A stretch of DNA of 64,000 nucleotides, taken from the NCBI GenBank assembly GCA_002189035.1, contig NEEC01000008.1:1488001-1552000 (forward strand), read 5' to 3'. Under the pieces are notes generated by a model. It was not told the origin of the DNA, searched no databases, and was given only the letters and a program-made list of their open reading frames with translations. A program made the translations under genes and the position numbers. Below, piece by piece: positions 35,548 through 47,125 of the stretch. Source of the DNA: Utricularia gibba. Taxonomy: Eukaryota; Streptophyta; Magnoliopsida; Lamiales; Lentibulariaceae. How positions within the stretch are numbered: position 1 is the first letter of the stretch; each line of letters starts with the position of its first letter.

Positions 35548-36964
35548 TTCAAAGAGCGTCTCCGAGAAAGGAGGAGCAGCAAAAAGTAAAAAAGAAAAAC
35601 CCACCAACAAAATTCTATGGATTTTCCTTCTCAATACACCTTGAAGAAGAGGTTAAACGAACAAGGAAGAAAAGGGGAAGCAAGAAAAGAGCCAGAAACC
35701 GGTCAGTTTTGGGGAGATTAAGATTCAACGAAATTACAGAGATCCCATTCATCTCAGGACAGATCTGAGCCCTAAAATTGGGAGACTCTCACTCATTAAT
35801 ACCAAAAACTTTATACGAAATATAATTATAACACGTGACAATTATCTCATTTTAGCTTCAATTTTTTCAAGTGTGACCTTGGAATCCAAATTTTCTACCA
35901 TGTCATCTTCTATCTTCAGCCATCTTGTTATAATTAACAATACATAACAATTTTTCTACTTGCATTAACTTATAATATAATGTGACTAATGTCATTATCT
36001 CCATCACACATGATGGCACAAATATCATAAATGAAATGAGTCAATTCATATTCCAATCCAAAATATTAAAGATAATACTCTTCCACTTTTACGCACATTG
36101 CATTTGACATCAAAATTATTAAAATAATTTTTTGAAATAAATATTGCATAAGAGATAACGGTTATTAATACTTTTCAATTAAACACGAATAATATAATAT
36201 TATACCTAGCAATCACATATGTAACTTACACCCTAATAATTGTTATCCTGGTTTACCTTATTATGCAACCAAAGGAGCCTAGAGTGTTACGAGGTATATG
36301 TGTGGTTCTTGGTCGGTAGGTCAGGGTTGGTCTCACTTGAGGGTATTTGATAGTTGATTGTATTTAAAATGGGTATACCACATGAAGTAGGAAAAAAGAT
36401 TAAATACAACGTCCTACGGGATAAAGTCTTATTATCATCAAATTGGAAAATCTAAACAAGCCATAATAAGGTTACATAAATGGGCCCAAGAAGAGAGCAT
36501 CTAATTGGTTTCTATAGGACCAAATCCGTTAAGGGGCATGAATCAGACTTGGGTGACCGCAAACGCAGGCCTGTAGGACACATGAATAGGATAATGTAAG
36601 ATCTAGACCGTTTTAACAGAATTTGAAAAGTGATTGATTAGCAAAAATTTAGAGCAAATGACCGTTAGTTATCAATATAACCACATGTATAAATGACATA
36701 TTTGTTAGGTAAAAAAAGTAGTTGACACTTAGATCGAAATTCTGTTGTAAAATTTTTCATTTCAACAATTTCCACGTTAAAATCCCTAATAATCCCTTGC
36801 TTCCATTATTGCTTTTATTGCTAACAAAGATTGATCCATTAATCAACAAATTGGACCTAAAATACCGATTTAATCCACTCGAAATCAGATTTTTCCTTAG
36901 GATTGATTTTAAACAACAACAATAGCATATCATATAAGATTTATATCTAAATTTACATATAAGC

Positions 36965-37280
36965 TATTGTTTGATTAACTAATATATGTATGCTTGTCAA
37001 TCACTAAAATACTTATTTTTTGAATATATATTTAATATACAAAAATATAGAGTAGAGAGAGAATTAATTATATTTATATTAGAACATGTTTTCACATGTA
37101 TATTCTTTAAAAAATTATTTCTCCTCTAAAACTTTAGTCGTTATGTTTTTATTACATATCAAATACTCTTTTCGACTGTTATATCTCATATCTTTATTTC
37201 GTATATCAAACACATAATTTATTATATATTTATAATTAATTATATACATAATTATACTATATTTAAACATACTAACATCT
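36965..37280. repeat. AT-rich dispersed repeat, copy 2
   Basis: Shares the CGTATATCAAACA core and a following block close to ACTATATTTAAACATACTAA with 13737-14010, in the same order and orientation. Ends are not resolved, and low complexity limits certainty. Confidence 0.4.
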
Positions 37281-37340
37281 TACTCCCCTCATGTCATGGA
37301 CATTTTGAATAGTTGTCGTCTTGGTGTGAGCACCTACAAG

Positions 37341-37971
37341 TAGAGATGTTATAACGAATGAACAATTCGTGTTCGAATTGTGTTCGACTCGATTAAGATC
37401 GTTTATTTTCTTTTAAATAGTATAAACAAACGAACAAAAACAAAACTTATGTTTGATTACTTTATTAAACAAATACAAACAAGATCAATATCCGATTATT
37501 TTTTATTTTGTTCGATTATAATATATAATATCATATTAAAATTATGTATTTTAAATTGATATAAAATAATAATATAAAATATATTATATTAATCAATATA
37601 TAAACATAATTTAATTATTTCTACAATATATATAATATTAGAAATTATTTTTTGTGTTAATATTTAAGTTATAAATAATTTTTGACCATTTTTTGATTAA
37701 AATATATGAAATACTAATTTGTATTAAAAATATTATATTTATATTTATGTTACAATAATAATTTGTTTATGTTTATGTTAAAAAATAAATATATTATATT
37801 TGTTCATGAATATTCGTGAACGATCGTCAACTTTAAATAAACGAACATGAATAAAATTTTTGTTCGATTAACTTAAATAAACAAATATGAACAAATTTTT
37901 TGTTTGAAAAAGTTAAAAAAACGAACACAAATATAGGTGTTCGTATTCATTCATTCGATATAACATCATTA
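37341..37971. mobile_element. Non-autonomous DNA transposon (MITE-like, hAT-type target duplication)
   Basis: About 631 bases bounded by inverted ends: the left end reads TAGAGATGTTATAACGAATG and the reverse complement of the right end reads TAATGATGTTATATCGAATG, matching at 17 of 20 positions. It is flanked by CCTACAAG (37333-37340) and TCTATAAG (37972-37979), which match at 6 of 8 positions with two C/T differences; 8-bp duplications are typical of hAT elements. The interior is very AT-rich, with sub-terminal GTTCG/CGAAC motifs in both orientations and no coding frame. I infer an old non-autonomous insertion. Confidence 0.7.
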
Positions 37972-37992
37972 TCTATAAGATATGGACTTAAA

Positions 37993-38227
37993 CAGTGTTC
38001 CGAAATATTTCTCCAGAGTATTTCTATTTCTCGAAAAATATAAAGTAGAAATAGAAATAATTTATAGAAATATAACTCTTGTTACTTTTAATTTTTACTG
38101 TTCTTATAACTTGATTTTAGAAATATTTCTACTATAATTAAAAGTAGAAATTAATTGTGTTCCTTATAAAAATTTTTTTTGTTATTTCAAAAATAGAAAT
38201 AGTAACCAGAAATATTCAGGAACACTG
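37993..38227. mobile_element. Second MITE-like foldback element
   Basis: About 235 bases with inverted ends: left CAGTGTTCCGAAATATTTCT, right-end reverse complement CAGTGTTCCTGAATATTTCT, matching at 18 of 20 positions. Similarity extends outward a few bases (ACTTAAA against ACTAAAT), so the true ends may be near 37986 and 38234. The interior is AT-rich with further self-complementary AGAAATA/TATTTCT motifs and no coding frame. CAGTGTTC ends are common in plant hAT-like MITEs. No clear target duplication was found. Confidence 0.65.
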
Positions 38228-38752
38228 ATTTAGTTTTATTCTTGGTTTTTATGCTCCATTATCGTTCCTACTTTTTTAAAAAAAGAATTAATAGATTTGA
38301 TATTTATAAGATTAATAAAATTGGAGCTCTTTGTTTTTTTTGTTCCAATTGCAAAATTTGAAATTACTTTTATATCTCTAAATCGACCTTCAAATGATAT
38401 AAATTATAGAAAACAAAAAAAGTTGATGATGGCATTGTTGGGCGATTGTCATTGCGGCAACTTATAATATTAAATACTTTATTGCAGATCAAAAAATCAC
38501 TTATTTTTCCAAAGTCATTAAATGCTTAAATATTTTAAACTTTAATCCTATGTGGGGCCCCCTACACTTATTTTTCAAATATATATGACAAAGCAAAAAA
38601 AAAAGAAATATTTTTGTAAATATTTAAAAGAAGAGGGGTGAAATAAATAAACAAATTTATGGCCCCCACCCTCTCAATAAATATTAGCATCCCATGATGT
38701 AGAAATTTTTAGGTGGAGTTGTTAATAATAAATAAATTCCGTCTCTCCGCAG

Positions 38753-38774
38753 CATTATTATTATTATTATTATT
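38753..38774 (+). repeat. (ATT)n microsatellite
   Basis: About seven ATT units in a row in the AT-rich spacer; a simple repeat with no further features. Confidence 0.9.
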
Positions 38775-39314
38775 GATTTAAAAAATGATAATAAATACCT
38801 GGAAAAAAAACGTTATTTTAAATTCAATGTGTGGGATGCGAGATAAGGAAAGGTGCAAAGGGTAATAAAGTGGGGAGGGATGGTTAGGAGCAAAAAGAAA
38901 AAGAGAAGAACAGGGAGGGAGTTTATTGAAAGGGATGTAAAGGTGCGGATGAAGAGATGTTGCTGGGAAAGAGACCGGGAGGCGGTAAAAATCTGGAGAG
39001 ATGCGGCGGGGGTGTATGAAGGTCCATGTTTTTCACATACCCAGTAAAGCAAAGCAGACATGGGGGCAGTGAATGAGTGAGTGAAAGGTTGATTCCTTCC
39101 GTATTTATGTTGATTTGGCAGTACGCGCCTTGAAAAAGGCGTCGCATAGGCAGGCATACAGGACAGGAAGGCCAAGACTGCCCAGAAACCTCCTCCACCA
39201 TCAATCTCAATCACGGAGACCGGTGACTGAGATAAAGCTCTGATTTTGGGGTGCCATGGGTTTATTTGCTCCTGCATTGGGTTAGCTCTTTTTTCAAGTT
39301 GAGATTTGTTGGAG

Positions 39315-41084
39315 ATGGGTGGTGGAGGAGCGCCGTGGAAGTGCAAAAGGGCGGCCAGAAAGCTGTTCTTGCGAACTTGCGCCTCACTCTGCCGAGACCC
39401 TGCTGATGGAGCCGTTGCTGTACCTGTAAGTCCCTTACGAGTTTCTTGGCCGCGTGTCTGTTTGGTTCTTTTTTCTTCTGGATTTTGTTCTTGATTTGAT
39501 CTTGGATGCGTTGCATTATTCACCCAGTTTCCAGACTTCACAGGGAAATCAGAAGGGGGTCATATCTTGCCAGATGACTCCATCAGAAGTTTGTGGGTCA
39601 GCCAATCCCAGTATCAGTCCTGGTAATAAGGTATTCTTTCGCCATGTTTCTTGTTTCTGCTTTCAAGATTGAAGCTTGTCATGGAGTTTTTTCTCTACTT
39701 CGAAGATTGAATGAAGGTTAATTTGATGGCCGAGTTTGTTTCCTGTGTGGTGTTTCTACAGAGTTTGTGTACAATTTGTCTAGATCCTCTGAACTACAGC
39801 TCCGGTGGGAGCCCCGGGAAAGCGATATTCACTGCGCAGTGCTCGCATGCCTTCCATTTTGACTGCATCTCGTCCAATGTTCAGCACGGTAGCATTACTT
39901 GCCCCGTCTGTCGTGCTGAATGGACTCAGCTACCTCGCACCCTCCGTTTCCGCTGTTCTGCCCCTTCCAACAAAGCCGACCCTGTTCTTCAGATCCTTGA
40001 CGATTCCATTGCCAATTCTCGGTTACACAGACGATCGTTCCTCCGTGCAGCTCGCTACGATGATGATGATCCCGTTGATTCTGATCAGGACAGTGATCAA
40101 CCCCGTCTGCAGTTTCTTGTTACTGGCCCTTGGCGTCACCATTCCCGCAGCATAAGTCTTGACTCTAGAGAGGGCTCAGGCCATTGTTCTGGCTCTTCAT
40201 CTAGAGCAGGATCTCCTCTCGCTGTAAAGGACTTTTGGGGCGAGGCACCGTTTCTCTGTCCTAGTAACGTTGCCTATCTTCGTGTGATGCTTGGTTGCCG
40301 GCCTTCGACCGATCTGGTTCTCGTTGCTTGCCCCGACGGACCACATCTCCGGATGATGAAGCAGGCAATGGCATTAGCTGTTTTCTCCCTCGAGTCAGGT
40401 GATCGTCTAGCCATTGTCACCCACTCTTCTGCTGCTGCCAGAGTCTTCCCTCTTCGGCGAATGACTCCATTGGGGAAGAAAGCCGCGCTGCAGGCAATAG
40501 ATAGATTGTTCTACTGCGGACAAGTTGATCCAAATGAGGGGCTACAAAAGGGAGTAAAGATACTCACCGATCGTATCCATCTGAATGCTCAATCCTGCAT
40601 CCTGCACCTGACAAACAGCTCAACCAGGTCATATCACCTCCCAGCCATCGCCGCAGGTGATGGTCAGATCAGCGTGCATCGGTTTCATCTCGCATCCGGT
40701 TTCGGAGCTCCCATGGGGCTCACACTGCATGAATTTGAGGATTCTCTGAGGGAAATGCTGAGCGGCACCATCCGAGACATCCAGTTGAGGGTTGAAGGAA
40801 GCTGCGGGATAATTCAGATCACAGAACTGAGAGGTGGCGAGGAGCAGCAGGTCCCGATTTATGCACACGCAGGCTGGCCTTTGCATGTGTCCTACAGTTA
40901 CACGGACACTGCAGACGGCGGATGTGTTAGAGTTGGGGAAGCTCTGGTGGGCTTCGCAGAAGGGAGTGAAAATGCGGATGTTGCAGCGGTTGCCGGAAGG
41001 ACCAGCTCCGGCGAGAACTGGGAATACTACGATTCCTCCATGGCCAGAAGATGGGCTAAGCATTTGCATGGACATCGGCCGTAG
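39315..41084 (+). CDS. WAV3/EDA40-like RING and von Willebrand A domain E3 ligase
   Basis: RING E3 ubiquitin ligase of the WAVY GROWTH 3 family, which acts in root gravitropism and growth. Three exons, 39315-39425, 39535-39630 and 39762-41084, give 509 residues. The N-terminus is MGGGGAPWKCKRAARKLFL. The RING finger covers about residues 72-119: CTICLDPL, AQCSHAFHFDC and CPVCRAEW. A vWA-like domain begins near 253 with TDLVLVACPDGPHLRMMKQA and continues through DRLAIVTHSSAAARVFPLRR. The DxSxS metal-binding (MIDAS) motif of WAV3 vWA domains is absent; CPDGPHL stands in its place. The C-terminal region includes HRFHLASGFGAPMGLTLHEF and AGWPLHVSYSYTD and ends at RWAKHLHGHRP. Start is the first ATG of exon 1, and the donor CCT-GTAAGT is strong. 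Frame intact. Confidence 0.88.
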
Positions 41085-43837
41085 TGCGTTTGCTCGCATT
41101 CCACACACATGTCATTCTTTTCCTGATGAAGAGGTGTGCTTATGGCAGAAAAAACTTGTTACATTCCTCTGATGAAATGAGAAGCTAATAAGCAACCACC
41201 CATGTCGCCTGCCTGTAGTTCAAAGAATCTAAAAACTTGAGACACCACACAGTAACCCCCTGAAACAAGCAAGCAAAATTAGCTGCTAATGTTGATGATG
41301 CACTGCGAAGTTTATTGTAAACTGGTTGGGTTGTATCAGGGTGAGTAACCTATGGTAAATGCATTTTCACTACGCAGTGAAAAATGCAAGGACAGGGTAC
41401 TTGGAGGTTATGGTCGCCATCAAAAAGCGCCTCTGGACCAGAGAACAAAGCTTAATACCAGCTCCAAATTGCTTGTAGAGTAGAGCAGAAGAAGACAGTT
41501 GATCCGGGCATCACCTACCTGTCTCATCACCATCACTGCCTTCAGACGTAAAAAAGGGGATCAGGAAGTTTTTGCATAGGGCCGTGAACCACGGGCTGCT
41601 ATAAAACACAGCAATAAAACTATAGTTAGTTAAAGAACTCCGTAGTTACAAACAGAAACTCTGATTATCCAACCCACCTTTTGCTTAACTCTTTTTGAGA
41701 TTTATCTTGAAAGGGTTTCCTGAAAAAGGCTGCTGACAATCATCTGTAGGACGCGTATACCCATTAGTTGCTTCCGAGATCTGGAAAAAAGGGGCAAAAT
41801 CTAGGTAACGTGATGTGATACACCACCAAGGAAATTCTGTGGCATGAATGTGTGCTTCAACAATGGGGATATGTGGACAAGCCCTCAGGGTCAACCAAAT
41901 CTAGGCAAACTTTGATGAATGTAAGTACTCCCAGCACAGGGAATATGGTTTGCAGTTCATTTATTTATATGCATGCATCAGATCACTATTTAGAAACGAA
42001 GTTAGTTATAAACAGCCTGGTGTTACAGTCAAAACCATTATTGCAGTTGTAGGAGTGAACATCTTTTGATCATTGCTTTCTGGGAGATCATGAACTGATT
42101 GAAGAGCTACTGCAAAAGATCTTGTGATCTTTTAATGAGCATGAGTTGACATGATACCATGAGATCAGAAGTGAAGGGCAGCTGTATCTGATGGGAAAAG
42201 AACAAACGGACACAGAAATCTGATCACAACCCCGACGAAGTTTTGTCCAGATGACATATGCCTCCTCACCATGGACATTGTCCTATAGAAACCAGGAATA
42301 AGTCACTGGAGGCTTCTACAAGTAAATGATCAATATTGTAAAAAAGGGACAAACCTGTACAACGATATTATCATCTTCAGAAATTTAACCAGAGAATCCA
42401 GCAAACAAAATCAGAGCATCAATATATGACAAGAAAAGCGCATCAACATTTTTCAAATGTACGGGAAAGGCATGTGTAAAAAGCTATTGACTCAAAGCGT
42501 CATTCAGCTCAGATCCACCAAAGACTAATGCATAGAGATTCACATCAGTACCAAGCTCCTAGAAATAACACGGGGGAGACCAAGAAAAATGTAATAGGTG
42601 GTAAGTACAAGGATGTAAGACTGCGTCTCTGTTCATGTAAGTATTATACTTATTCATCAGACTTTGAAGGAGCACCACAGTCTTGAGCTTAAACACCCAT
42701 TAAACTATATAAGAAAATGCACTACCAAGTTTACGCCATTATTAAGTCAAGTCTACATGCAGAAACCAGGAATTCAAATTTAAGAGAAGCAGAATGAAGA
42801 TTATTACATGAAGCGTGGTGTAGAATAAATTCTGTTGTGAGGATAATTGTAAACTTGTGTACACAGTCTGTTTATGAATAAAGCACATGAGGTAAAATGA
42901 ACATGATTGTGGTCACATGAAATATAGACAGTACAGTGACAGGATCTGTAGCTGATATGAGAGCACCAAACATCAGACACTCCAGCTGGGTACCAGTAAT
43001 GATATGTACACCACTCAACATTTCTCCAGAGAACAGAGGAATGATGCTCACACCAAAACTCCTCTGGCGATAGATGCATCAAACGCTCCAAAGATAGCAA
43101 AATATTACAATGACCCCAAAGTTTTGAAGGAATGGCTTCTGAGAAATCAAATAAAAAAGAAAGGATCATATCAACATTCAAATAAATAAGAAAGAAGACC
43201 AAAACTTTCAGTGGTAATCATGTTTGATGTCAGCATCTCACAGCAGGCGCATGCAGGTGATGGGGAGAGGATGATAGCCACAATGCAATTGTAAATGCAA
43301 CATTCAATCCCCTGACCTCTCTATCATACCCTCCAGACACACAGACACCGTTCACGCAGGGTAATAGGTCCATTCACAGGTAAAAGCTTAGCCTCATATG
43401 ATGGCATAGCACCAAATTTTGCACCATTGGCACTACATGAAAAAAGGCCAAGAAAGCCAACAAGTAACTTCCTAGAATGAAATTCCGTACATCAACCCAA
43501 AAAGTATTTTAAAACAAACTGCATGAACTCCCATCTTTAAAACACATCAATCTGTGGGCAACTCTAAAGAGCAGAGCAGACCAGGCACGTTGACCTAAGG
43601 GCTAAGTGTTGAGGGCCGGGCTCATAATGGGCCGACACATGGGGCCCATGTGCTTGCTAATGCTTTCCACACAATTCCTGGACCTAGTCTGTTGTGCATG
43701 CAATATTAAAAAAATATAAATATTTTTACAAAATATTGCAACGTTGTACTGGTACGATGACCCCCTGGTTGTCGGATAAGATAAGATCCCTTGTTAACAC
43801 GCGCTGCGAAAACTCCATCTCCCTCCTTTCTTGATCA
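41085..43837. other. 2.75-kb stretch without recognised genes
   Basis: Begins with the probable 3' UTR of the WAV3-like gene. Composition is near average, not AT-rich. On the minus strand there are splice-like segments (about 41690-41780 after TTTTTCCAG, and one ending at about 41516 before a GTAGGT donor) but no protein family is recognised. A short hairpin lies at 41360-41388. It may hold an unannotated non-coding transcript. Confidence 0.4.
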
Positions 43838-44299
43838 TGTTTTCTCCACCCCACGGACGAGCAGCCGGTCGCCGACTACAAAATCACGGGCGGAGAAATC
43901 GTAATCTCTGAAAATCTGAACCATGGGAGGCACCAGGCCACTGATTTGCCGATCAGGGATTTGGAATGCTACTTTTATATTCCTCGCGATCGGAAGTTCC
44001 TGACCGGTTCGCCGACGATGTCCGGTTACTGGAATGCCACCGGTAAAAAGATAGGAATCCGAACCGATTGGGTGATCCTCGAGGACCGCCTGGCCGCCGA
44101 TTCTCCCTCCCTCCTTTTCGATTTCATATTATTCCAGAAACAAATAACTCGATTTTAATGTTCTTTTCCAGTTTCTGTTCAGGATTCTTATGTTCTCTGC
44201 CGGGTTGATAACAACACATGCAGTAACCAAAGGCGCCGCCCAGGTAGTGAAAACGGCCGGAACGACAACCACCGCCGCCCCGGAAATGGGTTCCAGTGA
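43838..44299 (+). pseudogene. Decayed NAC-domain transcription factor gene
   Basis: Remnant of a NAC transcription factor. In one forward frame it reads LHPTDEQ (subdomain A), ADYKITGGEIVISENLN, DLECYFYIPRDRKFLTGS (subdomain C), SGYWNATGKKIGI (subdomain D) and RTDWVILEDRL (subdomain E). After an interruption the second-exon-like part reads VSVQDSYVLCRVDNN and stops at 44297-44299. Damage seen: no ATG or LPPGFRF head, loss of most of subdomain A/B, a deletion of roughly 20 codons between KIGI and TDW where the KKTLVFY block should be, and no clear GT donor before the CCAG acceptor near 44171. It cannot encode a normal NAC fold. I found no intact NAC gene in the window. Confidence 0.8.
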
Positions 44300-45208
44300 T
44301 TCTCGCCTTTCACGCCGGTGAACATCAACATAAATAAATCTCACCCCAACGTTCAACTAGTCGGCCCCAGGAAGTATCCCTCTTCAACATGATCATCATT
44401 TTATCTTTCTGTAAAGCTTCCCGGTCGGGGAGCCCATTCGCTTTCTTCTCCTTCTTCGCTCTTCTCCATCACTTCTTTTGACTCCCTGAATCCTCTTTCC
44501 CCCATACTTCTGCGATGTTTTCACCTCCGGATTTTCTGCTACCCCTTCAAAAAAAAAAAAAAAACTCTTCTTTTAATCAAGCGTGCTTCCTGGTCACAAT
44601 GATTCCACTTACAGTAAAAAAAAATTTACCAAGAAACATAGCTTGATGTTGTGGATTTACTATAATTATTTTTACTATTGGTTACAGGATTGGGGTAAAG
44701 AAGTCGAGTGAATTTTATATTTTTAAAATATTTTATTCTGTATATGATAATTGGTAAAATAAAATTTGAGAGGAGGAGAGAGGAAAGGGCATGGGGACCA
44801 CACACAACTCCAATCCCGATACCCACAGTATACGTACATGTGACGTCATTTTTTATTATATATTTTATTTAGTTTATTTGTAGGGAAATTCTAGGGGAAT
44901 AAATGAATGGGGCATGATGCGTTGAAACACACTCCACATCAATCATTTAAGAGAGGGGGATAGGGGCGGAATTGCAAATAAAGAAAACCTCGGGGAGGCA
45001 ACTGAAAATATTTGGTGAGATGTAAACGTTGTTGAGGTTGAAGGGAGTCCCCCTCTGCGGTTGGGAAGATGGGCTGTCCCTTTTGTCTCTTGCTCCCACA
45101 AGCTTCCATCCCCCGATTTCCTGCCCTGTAAATCTCGCCCACTCACACCAAGGTTCAACAGAAATTCCACTCGCGGAGAACTTTCTTCAATTTCCGCTAT
45201 CTTCGAAA
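44300..45208. other. Spacer and promoter of the DUF620 gene
   Basis: Contains poly-A tracts near 44549 and 44619 and AT-rich sequence to about 44890. The last 250 bases are the likely promoter and leader of the rightward DUF620 gene. No gene recognised. Confidence 0.5.
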
Positions 45209-46818
45209 ATGTCGTCCGCCAGTTTTAGGAGGAAACAGCGGTGGTCGCCGCAGCCATTGACGCCGTTGATGGAGGGTCCTGACATGGGAATGGAGGATTC
45301 CGAGGGGAGTAAGAAGGAGAGTTCCTGGGATTTGATTAGGGATTGGTTTAAAATGCAGAGGATTGTTCCTGGAAGTGGAGGTGGTGGGAGCAGTTCTTCT
45401 TCCCCGGTGTCGTCGGTGCAGGGTAGTGCTAAAGCTCAGGATTTGAGGCTTCTACTCGGTGTTCTTGGTTGCCCACTTGCTCCGATTCCGATTCCGAAGA
45501 AACCCATTTCCATTGCACACATTAAGGATGTCCCCATTGTGAGTATAGCACATTCCCATTGTGGGCTGATTTGGGTTTCTCTCCCATTCTTCTCACTTGA
45601 TTTACTTCGGATTCTTCATATTGTTCTTTTGAGATGTTCACAGGAAGCTTCCACTGCCCACTACATAATTCAGCAGTACTTAGCGGCAACGAGGTGCTCG
45701 AAGCACGACGCCGGCGCTAAGAGTATGTACTGTACAGGGACGGTGAAGTTGGTTCGGTGCGAAACCGAGATCTCCACGGGCAAAAACGTGAGGACATTGG
45801 GATCGAGAAGCAGTGAGAATGGGTGTTTCGTTCTCTGGCAAATGTCTCCCGGAATGTGGTCCCTGGAACTTGCCGTCGCCGGTCACAAAGTCGTCGCCGG
45901 CAGCGATGGCAAGATCGTGTGGCGCCACACGCCATGGCTCGGCGCTCACGCCGCTAAAGGCCCCCAGCGCCCCCTCCGCCGCATCATTCAGGTAGCCCCC
46001 GTTGGAAGTAACTGTTCACACTTTCGGTACTGTTCAGTTTGATTAAAAAGACAGGTGCTTGATAAAATGGAGATTATTTCATTAATTAATTAACTAATTA
46101 ATGTCTTGGGAAATCTGCACCGTCCACTGATCTCAGATCCGGACGGCTGAGATCGTACCATTTTTCCTTCCCTTCTTGGGATCGTCGAAGAAACAGACAC
46201 TTTAAAGTGCACGAAGCATATTTTGTTTTTACATGCTTTTGAGCTGCTTTCAAATTTCATTATCCGCTTTTACTTTTTTTTAATCTGATCAATTAATCTG
46301 TGCCGTTGGATGGAAAAAAGGGATTAGATCCACGGAGCACAGCAAGCCTGTTCGCGAAAGCGCAGTGCCTGGGGGAGAAGCCGATCGGGGACGACGCCTG
46401 CTTCGTACTCAAAGTGACGGCAGATCGGGCGGCGGTGATGGAACGGAACGAAGGCCCGGCGGAGGTGATACGCCACGTGTTATACGGATACTTCAGCCAG
46501 AAGAGTGGTCTTCTGATCTATATGGAGGATTCGCATCTCACGAGAGTTCATTCCGCGGAGAACGACGCCGTTTACTGGGAGACGACGATCGGGAGTAGCA
46601 TCGGGGAGTACCGCGACGTCGACGGCGTGATGATCGGACACCAAGGGAGGACGGTGGCGACGGTGTTCCGATTCGGTGAGACATCGATGCATCATAGCAG
46701 GACGCGGATGGAGGAGATCTGGAGCATAAACGACATCGTTTTTAATGTACCGGGGCTCTCGTCGGACTCCTTTATTCCGCCGGCCGAAATCCTGGAGGCG
46801 GCGTCGGCATCCCCTTAA
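45209..46818 (+). CDS. DUF620 family protein (plant-specific, unknown function)
   Basis: Plant-specific protein with a DUF620 domain; no biochemical function is established that I know of. Three exons, 45209-45538, 45644-45991 and 46321-46818, give 391 residues. Seen: a basic Ser-rich head, the acidic/tryptophan segment SSWDLIRDWFKMQRIVPG, a Gly/Ser linker, LRLLLGVLGCPLAPI, STAHYIIQQYLAATRCSKHD, and the conserved core from FVLWQMSPGMWSLELAVAG and KIVWRHTPWLGAHAAKGPQR through CFVLKVTADRAAVMERN, YFSQKSGLLIYMEDSHLTRV, YWETTIGSSIGEYRDVDGVM and VFRFGETSMHHSRTRMEEIW. The acceptor before GLDPRST is the purine-rich GGAAAAAAG, weaker than usual but phase-correct. Frame intact. Confidence 0.88.
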
Positions 46819-47125
46819 ATAAAAAATATATATATTAAGTTGCAATATTTTTCTTTCTATTCCTAAAAATCTCCCCCCCTTCATATCTGGCCCTCTTTCC
46901 TTTTTTAGACATGCGACACAACGGCCCAGCCCATTTCATTACCCAGGCCCAGACAGTACGTGGCCGGTTTTGGTTGGTTGCCAGAATTCACAGAACACGA
47001 AGAGAAAACTTCACAGTTACAGTCACCATCGACATGGGTAGCTTTAACGATCTCTCCAGCCGTCGATATCATTGATCTTAGGGGTCTGTGGAGATCCAAA
47101 TTGACGGTCAGATGAGAAGAGCTGC
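46819..47125. other. Convergent 3' region of DUF620 and SSADH genes
   Basis: A 307-base stretch between convergent stop codons. It should hold both 3' ends; nothing else is seen. Confidence 0.55.

Larger units (their letters stand above)
35548..39314. other. 3.8-kb AT-rich spacer with transposon remnants
   Basis: From about 35800 to 38800 the sequence is strongly AT-rich with no gene-like coding. It holds an AT-rich dispersed repeat (36965-37280), two terminal-inverted-repeat elements (37341-37971 and 37993-38227) and an (ATT)n microsatellite (about 38753-38774). The last 400 bases before 39315 are the probable promoter and leader of the WAV3-like gene. Confidence 0.6.

Noticed and set aside
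45029-45208. N-terminal extension of the DUF620 protein
   Set aside because: The in-frame ATG at 45029 adds 60 residues without family similarity; the ATG at 45209 gives the conserved start.
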